A DNA stretch of 64,000 bases from Akkermansia muciniphila. Its GTDB lineage: Bacteria > Verrucomicrobiota > Verrucomicrobiia > Verrucomicrobiales > Akkermansiaceae. This document shows positions 1 through 9,531 of this stretch, in pieces. The stretch spans positions 1-64,000 of the forward strand of contig CANQLV010000014.1 in assembly GCA_947624785.1 (NCBI GenBank). The letters are read 5' to 3'. The position numbers and the translations under genes were made by a program. The stretch's first letter is position 1. Each line of letters begins with the position of its first letter. The notes beneath the pieces were generated by a model that worked only from the letters and a program-made list of their open reading frames with translations, ran no database searches and had not been told where the DNA came from.

Positions 1-77
1 GCGGCGGTCAGCGTCTTGACTCGCTGTTTCTTCAATTCCGCAAGGGCGTCTTCGGTACTTTCAATGTGGAGGCTCAT
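1..77 (-). CDS. N-terminal fragment of a CDS running off the window edge (MSLHIESTEDALAELKKQRVKTLTAA...)
   Basis: ATG on the minus strand at 75-77, open to the window edge; product unknown. Confidence 0.45.
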   Translation of the reverse strand, partial: MSLHIESTEDALAELKKQRVKTLTA

Positions 78-430
78 GCAGTAAGGGAATTTCCTGAAAA
101 TAATATAACGTTTTTTCCGGTTGGGGCGAGTACAAAAATTTGAATGTTTCTCTGGTCTGCATGATGACCAGATATGGATAAAGTGGTGTTTTACGGTGAG
201 CGGTTTACGAGTTTTGTGGCAGCCGTTTGGGCTGGAACTGAGTGTTTCCGGATTCTGTTTGCGGGCCGGAACATGGGGCCGTCCCGGATGCGGACGCGGA
301 TGAAAAAGGCTTCTCTGCGCCTGCGGGAATCCGGAGGGAATGTCCCGCATGTTCAGGCGCGCGGTTTCCCTGCACGGGCTGACGATGGAAAAAGCCGGAT
401 GCCGCGGATGCCGTTCGTTTGGCGAAAAAA

Positions 431-457
431 GCCCTGCCATGGGCTGCATGGCAGGGC
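431..457 (-). terminator. Rho-independent terminator downstream of galE
   Basis: Perfect 10-bp inverted repeat gccctgccat/atggcagggc followed on the minus strand by a T6 run. Confidence 0.8.
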
Positions 458-491
458 GGAAAAGGGAATGCCTTTAAGGCAGGAGAGGAAA

Positions 492-1481
492 TCAATAGTG
501 GCCGTGGCGCGGACCGGTCATCCACTTCCAGGCGGTTTCCACGATGGCTCCGGCGTCCTTGCACTGGGCTTCCCAGCCGAGGATTTCCTTGGCCTTCTTG
601 GGATTGGCAATCAGGCGGGGCGGGTCGCCTTCGCGGCGCGGGCCGTAGCGGACGGGGATTTTCCTGCCGGTGACTTTTTCAGCCGTTTCCAGGATTTCCC
701 GGACGGAAAGCCCCAGGCCGGTTCCCAGGTTGAAGCATTCCGTGGAGCCTCCCTTCATCAGGTAGTCCACCGCTCTCAGGTGGGCGTCCGCCAGGTCGTT
801 GACGTGGATGTAGTCGCGGATGCAGGTGCCGTCCGGCGTGTCGTAATCCGTGCCGAAAACTTCGATGTATTCCTTTTCTCCGGTCAGCGTGAGCAGGATG
901 TTGGGGATGAGGTGGGTTTCCGGGTCGTGGTCTTCACCGATCAGGCCGTCCTCGCTGCAGCCGGAGGCATTGAAATAGCGCAGGAAAACGCTCTTGAGGC
1001 CCCAGGCGCGGTCGCAGTCCTTGCAGACCTTTTCCAGCATGTACTTGGAGCTGCCGTAAGGATTGATGGGATCCTGCTTTTCCGTTTCCGGGATCGGAAT
1101 CTGGGTGGGGACGCCGTACGTGGCGCAGGTGGAGGAGAAGACGAAGCGCTTGACGCCGGCGGCCTGCATGGCGCCCAGGAGGACGAGGGGACGGGCGATG
1201 TTGTTCATGTAATACTTGAGGGGGTCCTGGACGGACTCGCCCACGTTGATGAAGGCGGCAAAGTGAATCACGGCGTCAAAGTTGCCCTTCATCAGGAGAG
1301 GATACACCACGGAAGCGTCTCCCAGGTCTCCCTTGACCAGTTTCACCTCCGGGTCCACGAGGGCTCCGATGTGGCCGTACACCATGTTGTCCAGCACAGT
1401 CACGTCAGCGCCGATTTTGACGAGCTGGCGCACCGTGTGGGAACCAATATATCCGGCGCCGCCGGTTACAAGTACTTTCAT
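492..1481 (-). CDS. galE: UDP-glucose 4-epimerase
   Basis: MKVLVTGGAGYIGSHTVRQL Rossmann start, YGSSKYMLE catalytic YxxxK, full GalE-like length; start trimmed from the longer ORF. Confidence 0.95.
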   Translation of the reverse strand: MKVLVTGGAGYIGSHTVRQLVKIGADVTVLDNMVYGHIGALVDPEVKLVKGDLGDASVVYPLLMKGNFDAVIHFAAFINVGESVQDPLKYYMNNIARPLVLLGAMQAAGVKRFVFSSTCATYGVPTQIPIPETEKQDPINPYGSSKYMLEKVCKDCDRAWGLKSVFLRYFNASGCSEDGLIGEDHDPETHLIPNILLTLTGEKEYIEVFGTDYDTPDGTCIRDYIHVNDLADAHLRAVDYLMKGGSTECFNLGTGLGLSVREILETAEKVTGRKIPVRYGPRREGDPPRLIANPKKAKEILGWEAQCKDAGAIVETAWKWMTGPRHGHY

Positions 1482-1839
1482 GATCTTATCAAATTGCTGT
1501 TGGGCCGGTTCAACCTTTTCTCCGGCAAGGGTGTCCGTACGTTCCGGAACCTGCGGAAACTTCCGGTTCGCGGCAGGCTGCGTCACTGTTCCAGACACCT
1601 GTAAAAGTGACATGTTTTCCCCTTTTTGTCAATTTGTGATACGCCTGCCGCCGCGCATGCGCAGGATGCCGGGCGCATGGGGCGGCAACGCTCCCGTTCC
1701 GGAGCGCAGGAGATAAGGCTCCTTTCCATGGCCCTGGCGCTTCCCGCTGGCGGCAGGCGGGCCGCCTCCGTTTTCATGCCGGAAACTGCCCCGCTTTTTA
1801 CTGGCTCCTGATGTGCATTTTTGAGAACATCCCCTTATT

Positions 1840-3192
1840 ATGAAACCGTCCGAGATCAGGAATGTTCTGGAAGATCACGAAGTGCGCCCCAGCAAATCCC
1901 TGGGCCAGAACTTTCTGACGGATGAAAATGTGGCCCGCTGGATTGTGGACCAGCTTGAAATTCAGCCGCAGGACTGCGTGGTGGAAGTTGGGCCCGGAAC
2001 CGGAGCCCTGACGGAACACGCCGCCCCTCTTTGCCGCAAATTGATTCTGGTGGAATTCGACTCCCGCCTGGCGGAATACCAGAAAGAGCGCTGGGCCGGA
2101 GACCCCCATGTGGAGGTTCACCATGCGGACGGCGCGTCCTGGGACCCGCGGGGATTGTTTGCGGAAGCTCCCGTCAAGTTCCTGGGCAACCTTCCCTATT
2201 CCGCGGGAGGAGCCATTCTCCAGAATTTCCTGTCCAGGCCCAGCGCCGTGGAACGGGCCGTGGTAATGCTCCAGAAGGAATTCATCGACCGCATTCTGGC
2301 GACTCCGGATGACGACGCCTTCGGGCTGCTGTCCCTGCGCATCCAGAAAAACTGGATTCCCCGCGCCCTGAAGACCATTCCCCCGGAAGCGTTCCATCCC
2401 CGTCCCCGGATTGATTCCACCGTGATGCTGCTCACGCCGCGCCCCGTCCGCGACCTGCCCCCGTATGACGACCGGCTGATGGACGAGCTGATGCGCAAGG
2501 CTTTTTCCCAGAGGCGCAAGCAGTTGAAAAAACAGCTTCCGTCCTCCCCTCCGTGGGAGGAAGTGGCCGCCTCCCTGGGACTTTCCCCTTCCGCCAGGGC
2601 CGAGGAACTGAATTTGGCCCAGTGGGTGGAGCTGGCGCGGGTTTACGACACCAACCCCCTCAAGGACGTGGCGCAGAGCGGGGACGAATTGTTTGACGTG
2701 GTGGACGAACTCAACCAGATGACGGGGCAGGGCACGCGCCTGGAAATCCATGAAGGGAACCTTCTCCACCGCGCCGTGCACATGTTCCTGGTAAACAAGC
2801 ATGGGGCCGTGCTCCTCCAGAAAAGATCGCTGTGGAAGGACAGGCAGCCGGGCAAGTGGGATTCCTCCGCTGCCGGGCATCTGGATGCCGGGGAAAGCTA
2901 TGAGGAGGCCGCGGCGCGGGAGCTGAAGGAAGAACTGGGCGTCTCCGGCTGCGAGCTGCGGAAAATTGCGGATTTTGACGCAGGTGAAAACAACGGCTGG
3001 GAATTCATCGCGCTCTATGAAGGGCGGTACTCCGGGAAGGTACGTTTTCCCGCGGCGGAAGTGGACAGTGTGCAGTGGTTTACGCCGGAACAAATCCAGG
3101 CATGGGTGGAACGCCGCCCGCAGGACTTCTCCCCCGCGTTCATTCCGTGCTGGAACGCATGGCTGGCCGCGAACAAAAAGGCATCATCCTAA
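1840..3192 (+). CDS. rsmA: 16S rRNA dimethyladenosine transferase (RsmA/KsgA) fused to a C-terminal Nudix hydrolase domain
   Basis: KSLGQNFLTD, VEVGPGTGALT and NLPYSAGG motifs of RsmA; C-terminal Nudix box GHLDAGESYEEAAARELKEELGV in the same ORF. Confidence 0.93.
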   Translation: MKPSEIRNVLEDHEVRPSKSLGQNFLTDENVARWIVDQLEIQPQDCVVEVGPGTGALTEHAAPLCRKLILVEFDSRLAEYQKERWAGDPHVEVHHADGASWDPRGLFAEAPVKFLGNLPYSAGGAILQNFLSRPSAVERAVVMLQKEFIDRILATPDDDAFGLLSLRIQKNWIPRALKTIPPEAFHPRPRIDSTVMLLTPRPVRDLPPYDDRLMDELMRKAFSQRRKQLKKQLPSSPPWEEVAASLGLSPSARAEELNLAQWVELARVYDTNPLKDVAQSGDELFDVVDELNQMTGQGTRLEIHEGNLLHRAVHMFLVNKHGAVLLQKRSLWKDRQPGKWDSSAAGHLDAGESYEEAAARELKEELGVSGCELRKIADFDAGENNGWEFIALYEGRYSGKVRFPAAEVDSVQWFTPEQIQAWVERRPQDFSPAFIPCWNAWLAANKKASS

Positions 3193-3206
3193 CTCAAATA
3201 CATATC

Positions 3207-3668
3207 ATGATTAACCCTGATCAATTATCTCCGGAACAGGTCCGGTCCATCCGGGACTGGGCGGAAGAAGGCCTGGATTTAAACGCCATCCAGAAGAAGC
3301 TGCATGAAGACCTGGGCATCAAGCTGACGTTCATGGATACCAGATTCCTGCTTCAGGACCTGGATATTCAAATCAGGCAGCCGGAACCGGAACCCCAGGC
3401 CGAGCAGCCGGCGGAACTTTCCGGTGCGATGGCTCCCCCCGCCTCTCTGCTGGGTAAAACCCAGGTAACTGTGGATGAGATAACGCCTCCCCATGCCCTG
3501 ATGGCCGGCAAGATTCTGTTCAGGAGCGGAGCCCAGGGCGTGTGGGACATCGACCGCACGGGCCGCATCAACTGGGACGCCACGCTCGGAGAACCCACGG
3601 CGGATGACCTGAGAGAATTTGAAACGGAGCTGCAATCCGTCATCCGCAACCGCATGGGCGCCATGTAG
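3207..3668 (+). CDS. Conserved hypothetical protein (N-terminal helical segment, Pro/Glu linker)
   Basis: ORF directly downstream of rsmA on the same strand; internal ATG at 3207 (MINPDQLSPEQVRSIRDW). Confidence 0.75.
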   Translation: MINPDQLSPEQVRSIRDWAEEGLDLNAIQKKLHEDLGIKLTFMDTRFLLQDLDIQIRQPEPEPQAEQPAELSGAMAPPASLLGKTQVTVDEITPPHALMAGKILFRSGAQGVWDIDRTGRINWDATLGEPTADDLREFETELQSVIRNRMGAM

Positions 3669-3789
3669 GGAAAACAGCAAACATTCCTCTGGAAATGGAA
3701 CGGGGCAGCAGTCCGGAACATCAGCTATATTGCGACAAAACCCCCGGAGAGAATCGAAAGCAATATGACGGCAAATAGGCCGCAATGAA

Positions 3790-4062
3790 GTGAAATTCAA
3801 GATAACAAGCGATTTAAGCCAGGCAAAAAACATCGGGGCGACTATAGAAAAATGCCTTAATGAAATCGATGTGTTTATCTTGGCCGATCTTGAGAAAATG
3901 ACTTACGTTGAGGCATTTAAAAAAATACGCGGTAACTATCCTGACAAGACGGTACCTGTATGTTATTACCTGTATTCCCTGGAAGGGGCGTTGTTGAACT
4001 TGCACTGGAATGACATTCCCTCTGAATTAAAAGAAGAATTAAAGGCAAAAATCAAGGATTGA
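3790..4062 (+). CDS. Small hypothetical protein, AT-rich
   Basis: 90-aa ORF with GTG start, plausible amphipathic composition; no recognised domain. Confidence 0.55.
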   Translation: MKFKITSDLSQAKNIGATIEKCLNEIDVFILADLEKMTYVEAFKKIRGNYPDKTVPVCYYLYSLEGALLNLHWNDIPSELKEELKAKIKD

Positions 4063-4196
4063 TCATTGGAATCAAATTATTGAAAAAACAACATTATCCG
4101 TACGGAGCCGGTATCCTGACAGCCAATTCAGGGACAGGCATGGGAAAATTCTCCTGAACTTCGTTAGGGTAAGACAAACAGCAGAAGGAAAATCTT

Positions 4197-4460
4197 ATGG
4201 AAATACCGGATGAAATGATTGAAACGCTGGTGCCTGCCGTGCGGGAGCAGCTGGAAGCGCCTGACACTGCCTATGTCAAGGCCTGCCTGGAGCGCCTGAC
4301 GGAGAGGGAAAAACTGGAGGAGCAGGAAGCCCTGGAACTGATGGCGCAGGCCCTCGCTATCACCATCAATGAGATGGTGGTGGGCGGCCGGCCCTTTGAT
4401 TCGGGAAGGTACAAGGCGCTTTTGAAAGATTTGCCGGCCCTTCCGGATGAGGCTCCGTGA
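4197..4460 (+). CDS. Small hypothetical acidic protein
   Basis: 87-aa ORF with AAGGAAAA just upstream of the ATG; no recognised domain. Confidence 0.6.
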   Translation: MEIPDEMIETLVPAVREQLEAPDTAYVKACLERLTEREKLEEQEALELMAQALAITINEMVVGGRPFDSGRYKALLKDLPALPDEAP

Positions 4461-4516
4461 TAAATCTCGACAATCTCCGGAATTGATTCATAATCCTTCC
4501 TTTCACTTGAAATTTT

Positions 4517-5329
4517 ATGGCAAAAAAACCATTAGAAACAGGTGCTCCGGAAGCGTCCGCAGCCAAAAAAACGGCTGCCCGCAAAACGGCTGCCAAAAAG
4601 ACGGCCTCTACGACCAAAAAGGCCGCCGCGGCTGACAAGAAGCCCGCTGCTGACGCCGCTCCCGTAGAAGCGCCCAAAATCAAAACGGTCAAGTCCGCCC
4701 CGAAAACCGCGGCCAAGGCAAAAACCGTAAAACCCGCCAAAAAGGCGGCTGACAAGAAGACCCCCGCCGCTGAAGCGCCGGCTTCTTCCGCGACTCCGGC
4801 TCCTGCCGCTCCCGTTGAAAAAAATACCGCTCCCGAAGCTTCCCAGAAACCCCAGGCTCCCGCTCCGGTCAAGGCCAAGCGCGAATCCTTCCGCCCCAAC
4901 CGCAATCCGGAACAGCAGGAACGCCATGAACAGCATGGCGGAGACTCCTTTGCCCAGCCGGAAACCGTGGGCGGAGCTTCTGAAGTTTCCTTCAACAAGC
5001 GCAAGCGCCGCCGCCGCAATAAAAAGGGCAACGGTTCCGAAGACCGCCAGCCCATGCAGGACTCCGCTTCCTTCAAGCAGCTGGACGGCAAGAAAGTAGC
5101 CTCCCGCGCCTGGAAAATGTTCCTGGCGGAAGTGTCTGAAGAAGGGCTTGCCCTGATGGACGACCAGACGGCGCGTGAAGCCGCCCGCCGCGCCTTCCGC
5201 TGTGCGGAATTCTTCATGATGGAAGAATCCCGCCGCAAGCACGCCCAGAAGGCCGCCCCCCAGCAGCAGGAAAAAGCTTCCTCTCCGGAGGAAGACCGTG
5301 ATTCCGAAGAGGACTCCGGCGAAGAATAA
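4517..5329 (+). CDS. Histone H1-like Lys/Ala/Pro-rich protein with a separate C-terminal domain
   Basis: AKKTAARKTAAKKTA/KKAA low-complexity N-terminus, then KRKRRRRNKKG and a non-repetitive C-terminal region. Confidence 0.8.
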   Translation: MAKKPLETGAPEASAAKKTAARKTAAKKTASTTKKAAAADKKPAADAAPVEAPKIKTVKSAPKTAAKAKTVKPAKKAADKKTPAAEAPASSATPAPAAPVEKNTAPEASQKPQAPAPVKAKRESFRPNRNPEQQERHEQHGGDSFAQPETVGGASEVSFNKRKRRRRNKKGNGSEDRQPMQDSASFKQLDGKKVASRAWKMFLAEVSEEGLALMDDQTAREAARRAFRCAEFFMMEESRRKHAQKAAPQQQEKASSPEEDRDSEEDSGEE

Positions 5330-5349
5330 TCCCGGCCTGTTCCGTCTTT

Positions 5350-5379
5350 GCCCTGCGGCCTGTGCCGCGGGGCTTTTTT
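5350..5379 (+). terminator. Rho-independent terminator
   Basis: gccctgcggc-ctgt-gccgcggggc stem (one G-T pair) followed by T6. Confidence 0.75.
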
Positions 5380-5761
5380 ATGCCCTTGGGCAACGCCTCT
5401 GAAAGGTGGCGGGGCTCTGCCGGAAAGGCCCTTTCGGAAATATGCTGGCGTCGTTTCCCTTCGATTTGCGAGATGAAAAAATCCTGTTTCACGCTCCAAG
5501 ATTTTTCCTGAATGGGAGCGAATCGGTCTATTCTTCCGGCGTCTGTGAATGGCCGGGCTTTTTTATTCCGGGACATGGGTGAGGGAAACGGCTTGAGCCC
5601 GGTCTGCATGACTGGGGCGGAATGGCTCCCCTCCATCCATGGAGCTCTCATCAAGGAACGTATGGGCCTGTACGGATGCTGCCGTCCTTTCCGGTGGAAA
5701 AAAGCCAGGGAGGGGAGGGATGCCGTTCGTATTTCTGCCGGATTCAGGTCCTTGCTCCCGC

Positions 5762-7099
5762 TTACACCTTCTTGCCGCGCCATTTTCCGCTCTTCAGGTA
5801 CCACCACGCCAGGACTGTCAGGGCAATGCCGTAAACGTGTTCGGAGAACCAGCAGAGAGCCACATCCGGCTTGAGCCTGATGATGATGTAATAAACGGCG
5901 GCGGTGTAAACAGTCAGGGAAACCATCTCCATGATGAAACCCGCCTTCGTATTGCCCGTGCCGGATACGGCGTTGAACAGGATGAATGCCGGAGCCATAA
6001 TCAGGGTGGAGGTGGACATCACATAAACGGAATTGATGCTGGCGGCAATCAGGGACGGGTTATCCGTGAAAACTCTGAGAACGGGTTCCGGGAACAGGCA
6101 CAGGATGACAAGCAGCGGAACCAGGATGGCATACGCCAGGTTAAGCGTCATGCCGCAGGTTCTGAACAGGTAGCGTTGTTCCCCCGCGCCGATCTGGTTG
6201 CTGATGAGGGCCCCCGCCGTGGTGGCGAAGGCGCTGGTCACCATGATGAGCAACGCGGAAATGTTGCGCACGATGTTGGTCACGGCCAGGGGGCGTTCCC
6301 CCAGGTGCTCAATCGCCAGGAAAAAGATGAACCAGATGGAGACGGAAATGAAGGACTGCACCATGGTCCAGCCGGAAATGGACAGCATGCCTTTCAGCAG
6401 ATGGGGCCGGAACGTGAACGCCCGGCGGAAGCCGTACTTCCGCTTGTCCGCCGTCGTGCCCGTGTAAATGATGAAAAAGAGGAGGGAAACGGCCTCCGAC
6501 ACGCTGGAGGCAATGGCCGCCCCGGCGATGCCCATGACGGGAAAGCCGCCTTTCCCGAAAATGAGGCAGTAATTCAGCACCACGTTGCTCAGGAGCATCA
6601 CGACGGAATTGACCGTCAGAATCTTCGTTTGGGTAATCCCCACGTAATAGGCGCGGAACATCACGCAGAGGAAGGAGAAAAAAATGCCGTAGGTGCGCCA
6701 GTGCAGGTAATCCACCGTGGCGGCGTATACCTGTGGGGATTCGATGATATCCCGCAGGATGATGGGGGAAAAATATTGGGAGGCGGTGAACAGAACCACC
6801 GCCAGGGCCAGCATGAAATAACAGCCCTGGATCATGGTGGGGCCAATGCGGTTGTAACGGCGTTCCCCGTTGCGGCGCGCAATAATGATCTGCGCCCCGA
6901 AGCCGAAGCCGAAGGCCAGCATGAACATGGCCATGTAATACACGCCGCCCAGGGCGCACGCTCCCAGCGCCACATCCCCCACGCGGCCCAGGAAAACGGC
7001 GTCCGTCAGGCCGATCATGTGCTCAATGATCAGGCTGATCATGAGGGGATACGACATGAGCCATATCTTTTGATAGGAAATAAAGGATGGATTATTCAT
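5762..7099 (-). CDS. MATE family efflux transporter
   Basis: Multi-TM protein, LMSYPLMISLIIEHMIGLTDAVFLGRVG typical MATE N-terminus; start trimmed to MNNPSF. Confidence 0.88.
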   Translation of the reverse strand: MNNPSFISYQKIWLMSYPLMISLIIEHMIGLTDAVFLGRVGDVALGACALGGVYYMAMFMLAFGFGFGAQIIIARRNGERRYNRIGPTMIQGCYFMLALAVVLFTASQYFSPIILRDIIESPQVYAATVDYLHWRTYGIFFSFLCVMFRAYYVGITQTKILTVNSVVMLLSNVVLNYCLIFGKGGFPVMGIAGAAIASSVSEAVSLLFFIIYTGTTADKRKYGFRRAFTFRPHLLKGMLSISGWTMVQSFISVSIWFIFFLAIEHLGERPLAVTNIVRNISALLIMVTSAFATTAGALISNQIGAGEQRYLFRTCGMTLNLAYAILVPLLVILCLFPEPVLRVFTDNPSLIAASINSVYVMSTSTLIMAPAFILFNAVSGTGNTKAGFIMEMVSLTVYTAAVYYIIIRLKPDVALCWFSEHVYGIALTVLAWWYLKSGKWRGKKV

Positions 7100-7236
7100 A
7101 ACAAGGGCGTCCTGCGGGCATGATCTGCCGGGAGCAGGCGCTAAAGGTCCGGCATTCTTGACCCAAACCGATTTCATGCAAGAAAGAAATGCGTTTGTCT
7201 CCATTCATGTCATGAAAAACGGAGAAAAAACCCAGG

Positions 7237-9036
7237 TCAGCTGAGGGGAAGCCTGGTTTCCGGATACCGCAGCGGAGACTTGCTGGGCTGTTTCATGAAC
7301 GCCAGCACGAATGCCACCATGCCCACGCGGCCCACGATCATGTTGAACACGATGATCCATTTGCCCGCATCGCTGAGTTCCGGTGTGACGTTCCAGGAAA
7401 ACCCTACCGTGGCGAAGGAGCTGACCACCTCGAAAAACAGGCGTTCCAGGCTCAGCCCCGGTTCCGCAAAGCACATGACCGTGGTCATCATCCCTACCCA
7501 GGCGCCGGCCAGGATAACGGTGATGACGGCGCGCTCCACCACGCTGCGGGCAATCCGGCGCTTGTGCATCACCACGTCCTGCTTGCCCTGCAAGATGCGC
7601 GCCACCTCCCCGCAGGACACGGCGAACGCGGTAGTGTGGACGCCTCCCGTCGTGGAGCCGGGATTGCCGCCGATGAACATGAGCGCCCCCAGGAACAGGG
7701 CATACGGGACGCTGTTGAGCGCCATGTCTGAAATATTGAACCCGGCGGTGCGCGCTGTGGCGTTGAACAGGCTTTCCCACAAAATCCAGTACCAGGGATC
7801 GGCAGAAGTGAACAGGCTGCCGTCAATCGCCTTGATCAGGAAAAGGATCAATCCGCCGCCCAGCACCAGCGCGGCGGTCATGCGCACGACCAGCCAGCTG
7901 TACGTGGACCAGTGGCGGCTGACGGTATTCCGGCTGTCCCAGCCCAGGGCCACCCTGGCCCGGCGGACGATCTCCAGGTACATCGCAAACCCCAGGCTGC
8001 CGCAGAGCACCATCACCATGATGGTAATCTGGCCGCCCATATTGTAGGCCACGTCAGGCGTGGCCAGGTTGTCCGCAAACAGGCTGAACCCCGCGTTGCA
8101 GAAGCCGGAAACGGAATGGAACACGGCGTACCACCACAGCGTGTCTCCCTCCAGCCCCGGCACGTTCTTCCAGGAAAAATAAAGGGCTATGGCTCCCAGC
8201 GCCTCCACCCCGAATGTGACGGCAATGATATTCTTGATAAACCGGTCCACCTGGGCGATGCCCTCTTCATCCAGCAGATTGCTGATGGTCACCTTGGAAC
8301 GCAGGCTCAGGCCCTGGCCCACCATCAGGGAAACGAAATAGGTGAACGTCATGATGCCGAAAGCGCCTACCTGGAAAAGCACCAGCAGGATGGTCTGTCC
8401 GTAATTGGTGAAATGCTCATGGACGTTCAGGGGCACCAGCCCCGTGACGCAGACGGCGCTGGTGCTGATAAAATAGGCGTCCGTAGGGGAAAGGACGATG
8501 CCGTCCTTGGTAGCGCCGGGAGACATGAGGAGGGTTCCTCCCAGCGTGATGAAGGCAATCAGCGTGAGCAGGAAAAGCAGGGCGGGGCGGATGCGTGGCA
8601 GGTGGAACCCCCGGTTCCGGCGGGCTATGCGGAAAAAATACTCCTTCAGGTTCAGCAGGGGCGCCGCTCCGTAGCAAAGGCAGAGGGCGCGGAAAATATT
8701 CTGAAGCTCTATTCTGGAAATAAAGGTGGAATTGAAAAAATTACCGGCCAGCATGACCAGGATAAGGAGGCCCAGCCCCAGTTCCATCCACCGCGGGTTC
8801 CGGATGGACTTGGCAAGCCATTTTTCCCGCAGAATGCCGAGGACGCCCATGAGCTGCCCGAGCACCAGCAGGGAGAGAATCTCACGGAAATAGCGCAGGG
8901 AAAGCTGGTCCTCATGAATCTCTCCGAAACCGTTCAGCCACAGCAGCCACATCAGGGCGGCCAGCGTACACAGGCCGAACCCCATTTCCATGACCTCAAA
9001 ACGGTTCAATAGCGGTTTTTCCCTCGTCTCATTCAC
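7237..9036 (-). CDS. Potassium uptake protein, TrkH/KtrB family
   Basis: Repeated TrkH pore-loop motifs (TSAVCVTGL, HSVSGFCNAGFSL, TARTAGFN, GGNPGSTTGGVHTTAF). Confidence 0.9.
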   Translation of the reverse strand: MNETREKPLLNRFEVMEMGFGLCTLAALMWLLWLNGFGEIHEDQLSLRYFREILSLLVLGQLMGVLGILREKWLAKSIRNPRWMELGLGLLILVMLAGNFFNSTFISRIELQNIFRALCLCYGAAPLLNLKEYFFRIARRNRGFHLPRIRPALLFLLTLIAFITLGGTLLMSPGATKDGIVLSPTDAYFISTSAVCVTGLVPLNVHEHFTNYGQTILLVLFQVGAFGIMTFTYFVSLMVGQGLSLRSKVTISNLLDEEGIAQVDRFIKNIIAVTFGVEALGAIALYFSWKNVPGLEGDTLWWYAVFHSVSGFCNAGFSLFADNLATPDVAYNMGGQITIMVMVLCGSLGFAMYLEIVRRARVALGWDSRNTVSRHWSTYSWLVVRMTAALVLGGGLILFLIKAIDGSLFTSADPWYWILWESLFNATARTAGFNISDMALNSVPYALFLGALMFIGGNPGSTTGGVHTTAFAVSCGEVARILQGKQDVVMHKRRIARSVVERAVITVILAGAWVGMMTTVMCFAEPGLSLERLFFEVVSSFATVGFSWNVTPELSDAGKWIIVFNMIVGRVGMVAFVLAFMKQPSKSPLRYPETRLPLS

Positions 9037-9238
9037 AAGCCTGCAATGGTGGTGCCTCTGATGCTGGGGGGGAGACTACTGTATACGGAAGGATTTGAGA
9101 AGCCCTTATATCGTTTCCATGCCGTCCCGGTGGCCCGGTGGAAAGAAACCCTGGAAAATATTTTCTTTCATGTGCAGGAAAATAGTTGCCAATCCGCCGC
9201 CGCCGTGCATAATAACCTCCGTTCTTACCAAACCATGT

Positions 9239-9325
9239 GCGCTCGTGGCGGAATTGGTAGACGCGCTAGATTCAGGTTCTAGTGGGGGTTCCCCCGTGAA
9301 GGTTCGAGTCCTTTCGGGCGCACCA
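9239..9325 (+). tRNA. tRNA-Leu (CAG), CCA encoded
   Basis: GCGCTCG/CGGGCGC acceptor stem, anticodon loop TTCAGGT flanked by ctaga/tctag, long variable arm, GGTTCGAGTCC T-arm, terminal CCA. Confidence 0.96.
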
Positions 9326-9328
9326 AAC

Positions 9329-9361
9329 AAGGCCGTGCAAGTTAACTGCTTGCACGGCCTT
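9329..9361 (+). terminator. Hairpin downstream of tRNA-Leu
   Basis: Perfect 13-bp inverted repeat aaggccgtgcaag/cttgcacggcctt, 7-nt loop. Confidence 0.65.
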
Positions 9362-9531
9362 ACTGGTTTCCTGGGGATAGCTGTTTCCATTCAAAATGGC
9401 ATATGGTGCGGGGAAGCGGTGCATTTCTTTGCAAATGGCGGGTGCAGTGCAGCAGGAAAGATTCCGCTTGCGGGGAATGAACGCGGAGCGCCGCAGTATT
9501 GTCTTGCAGTCAATAGAGAGATTAAATCCCC

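Noticed and set aside
174-1604. 476-aa plus-strand ORF opposite galE
   Set aside because: Antisense shadow; no domain, low-complexity Val/Ala/Gly composition.
5512-7123. Plus-strand ORFs across the 5.4-7.1 kb region
   Set aside because: Overlap the MATE gene in antisense or lie in a non-coding spacer; translations look random.
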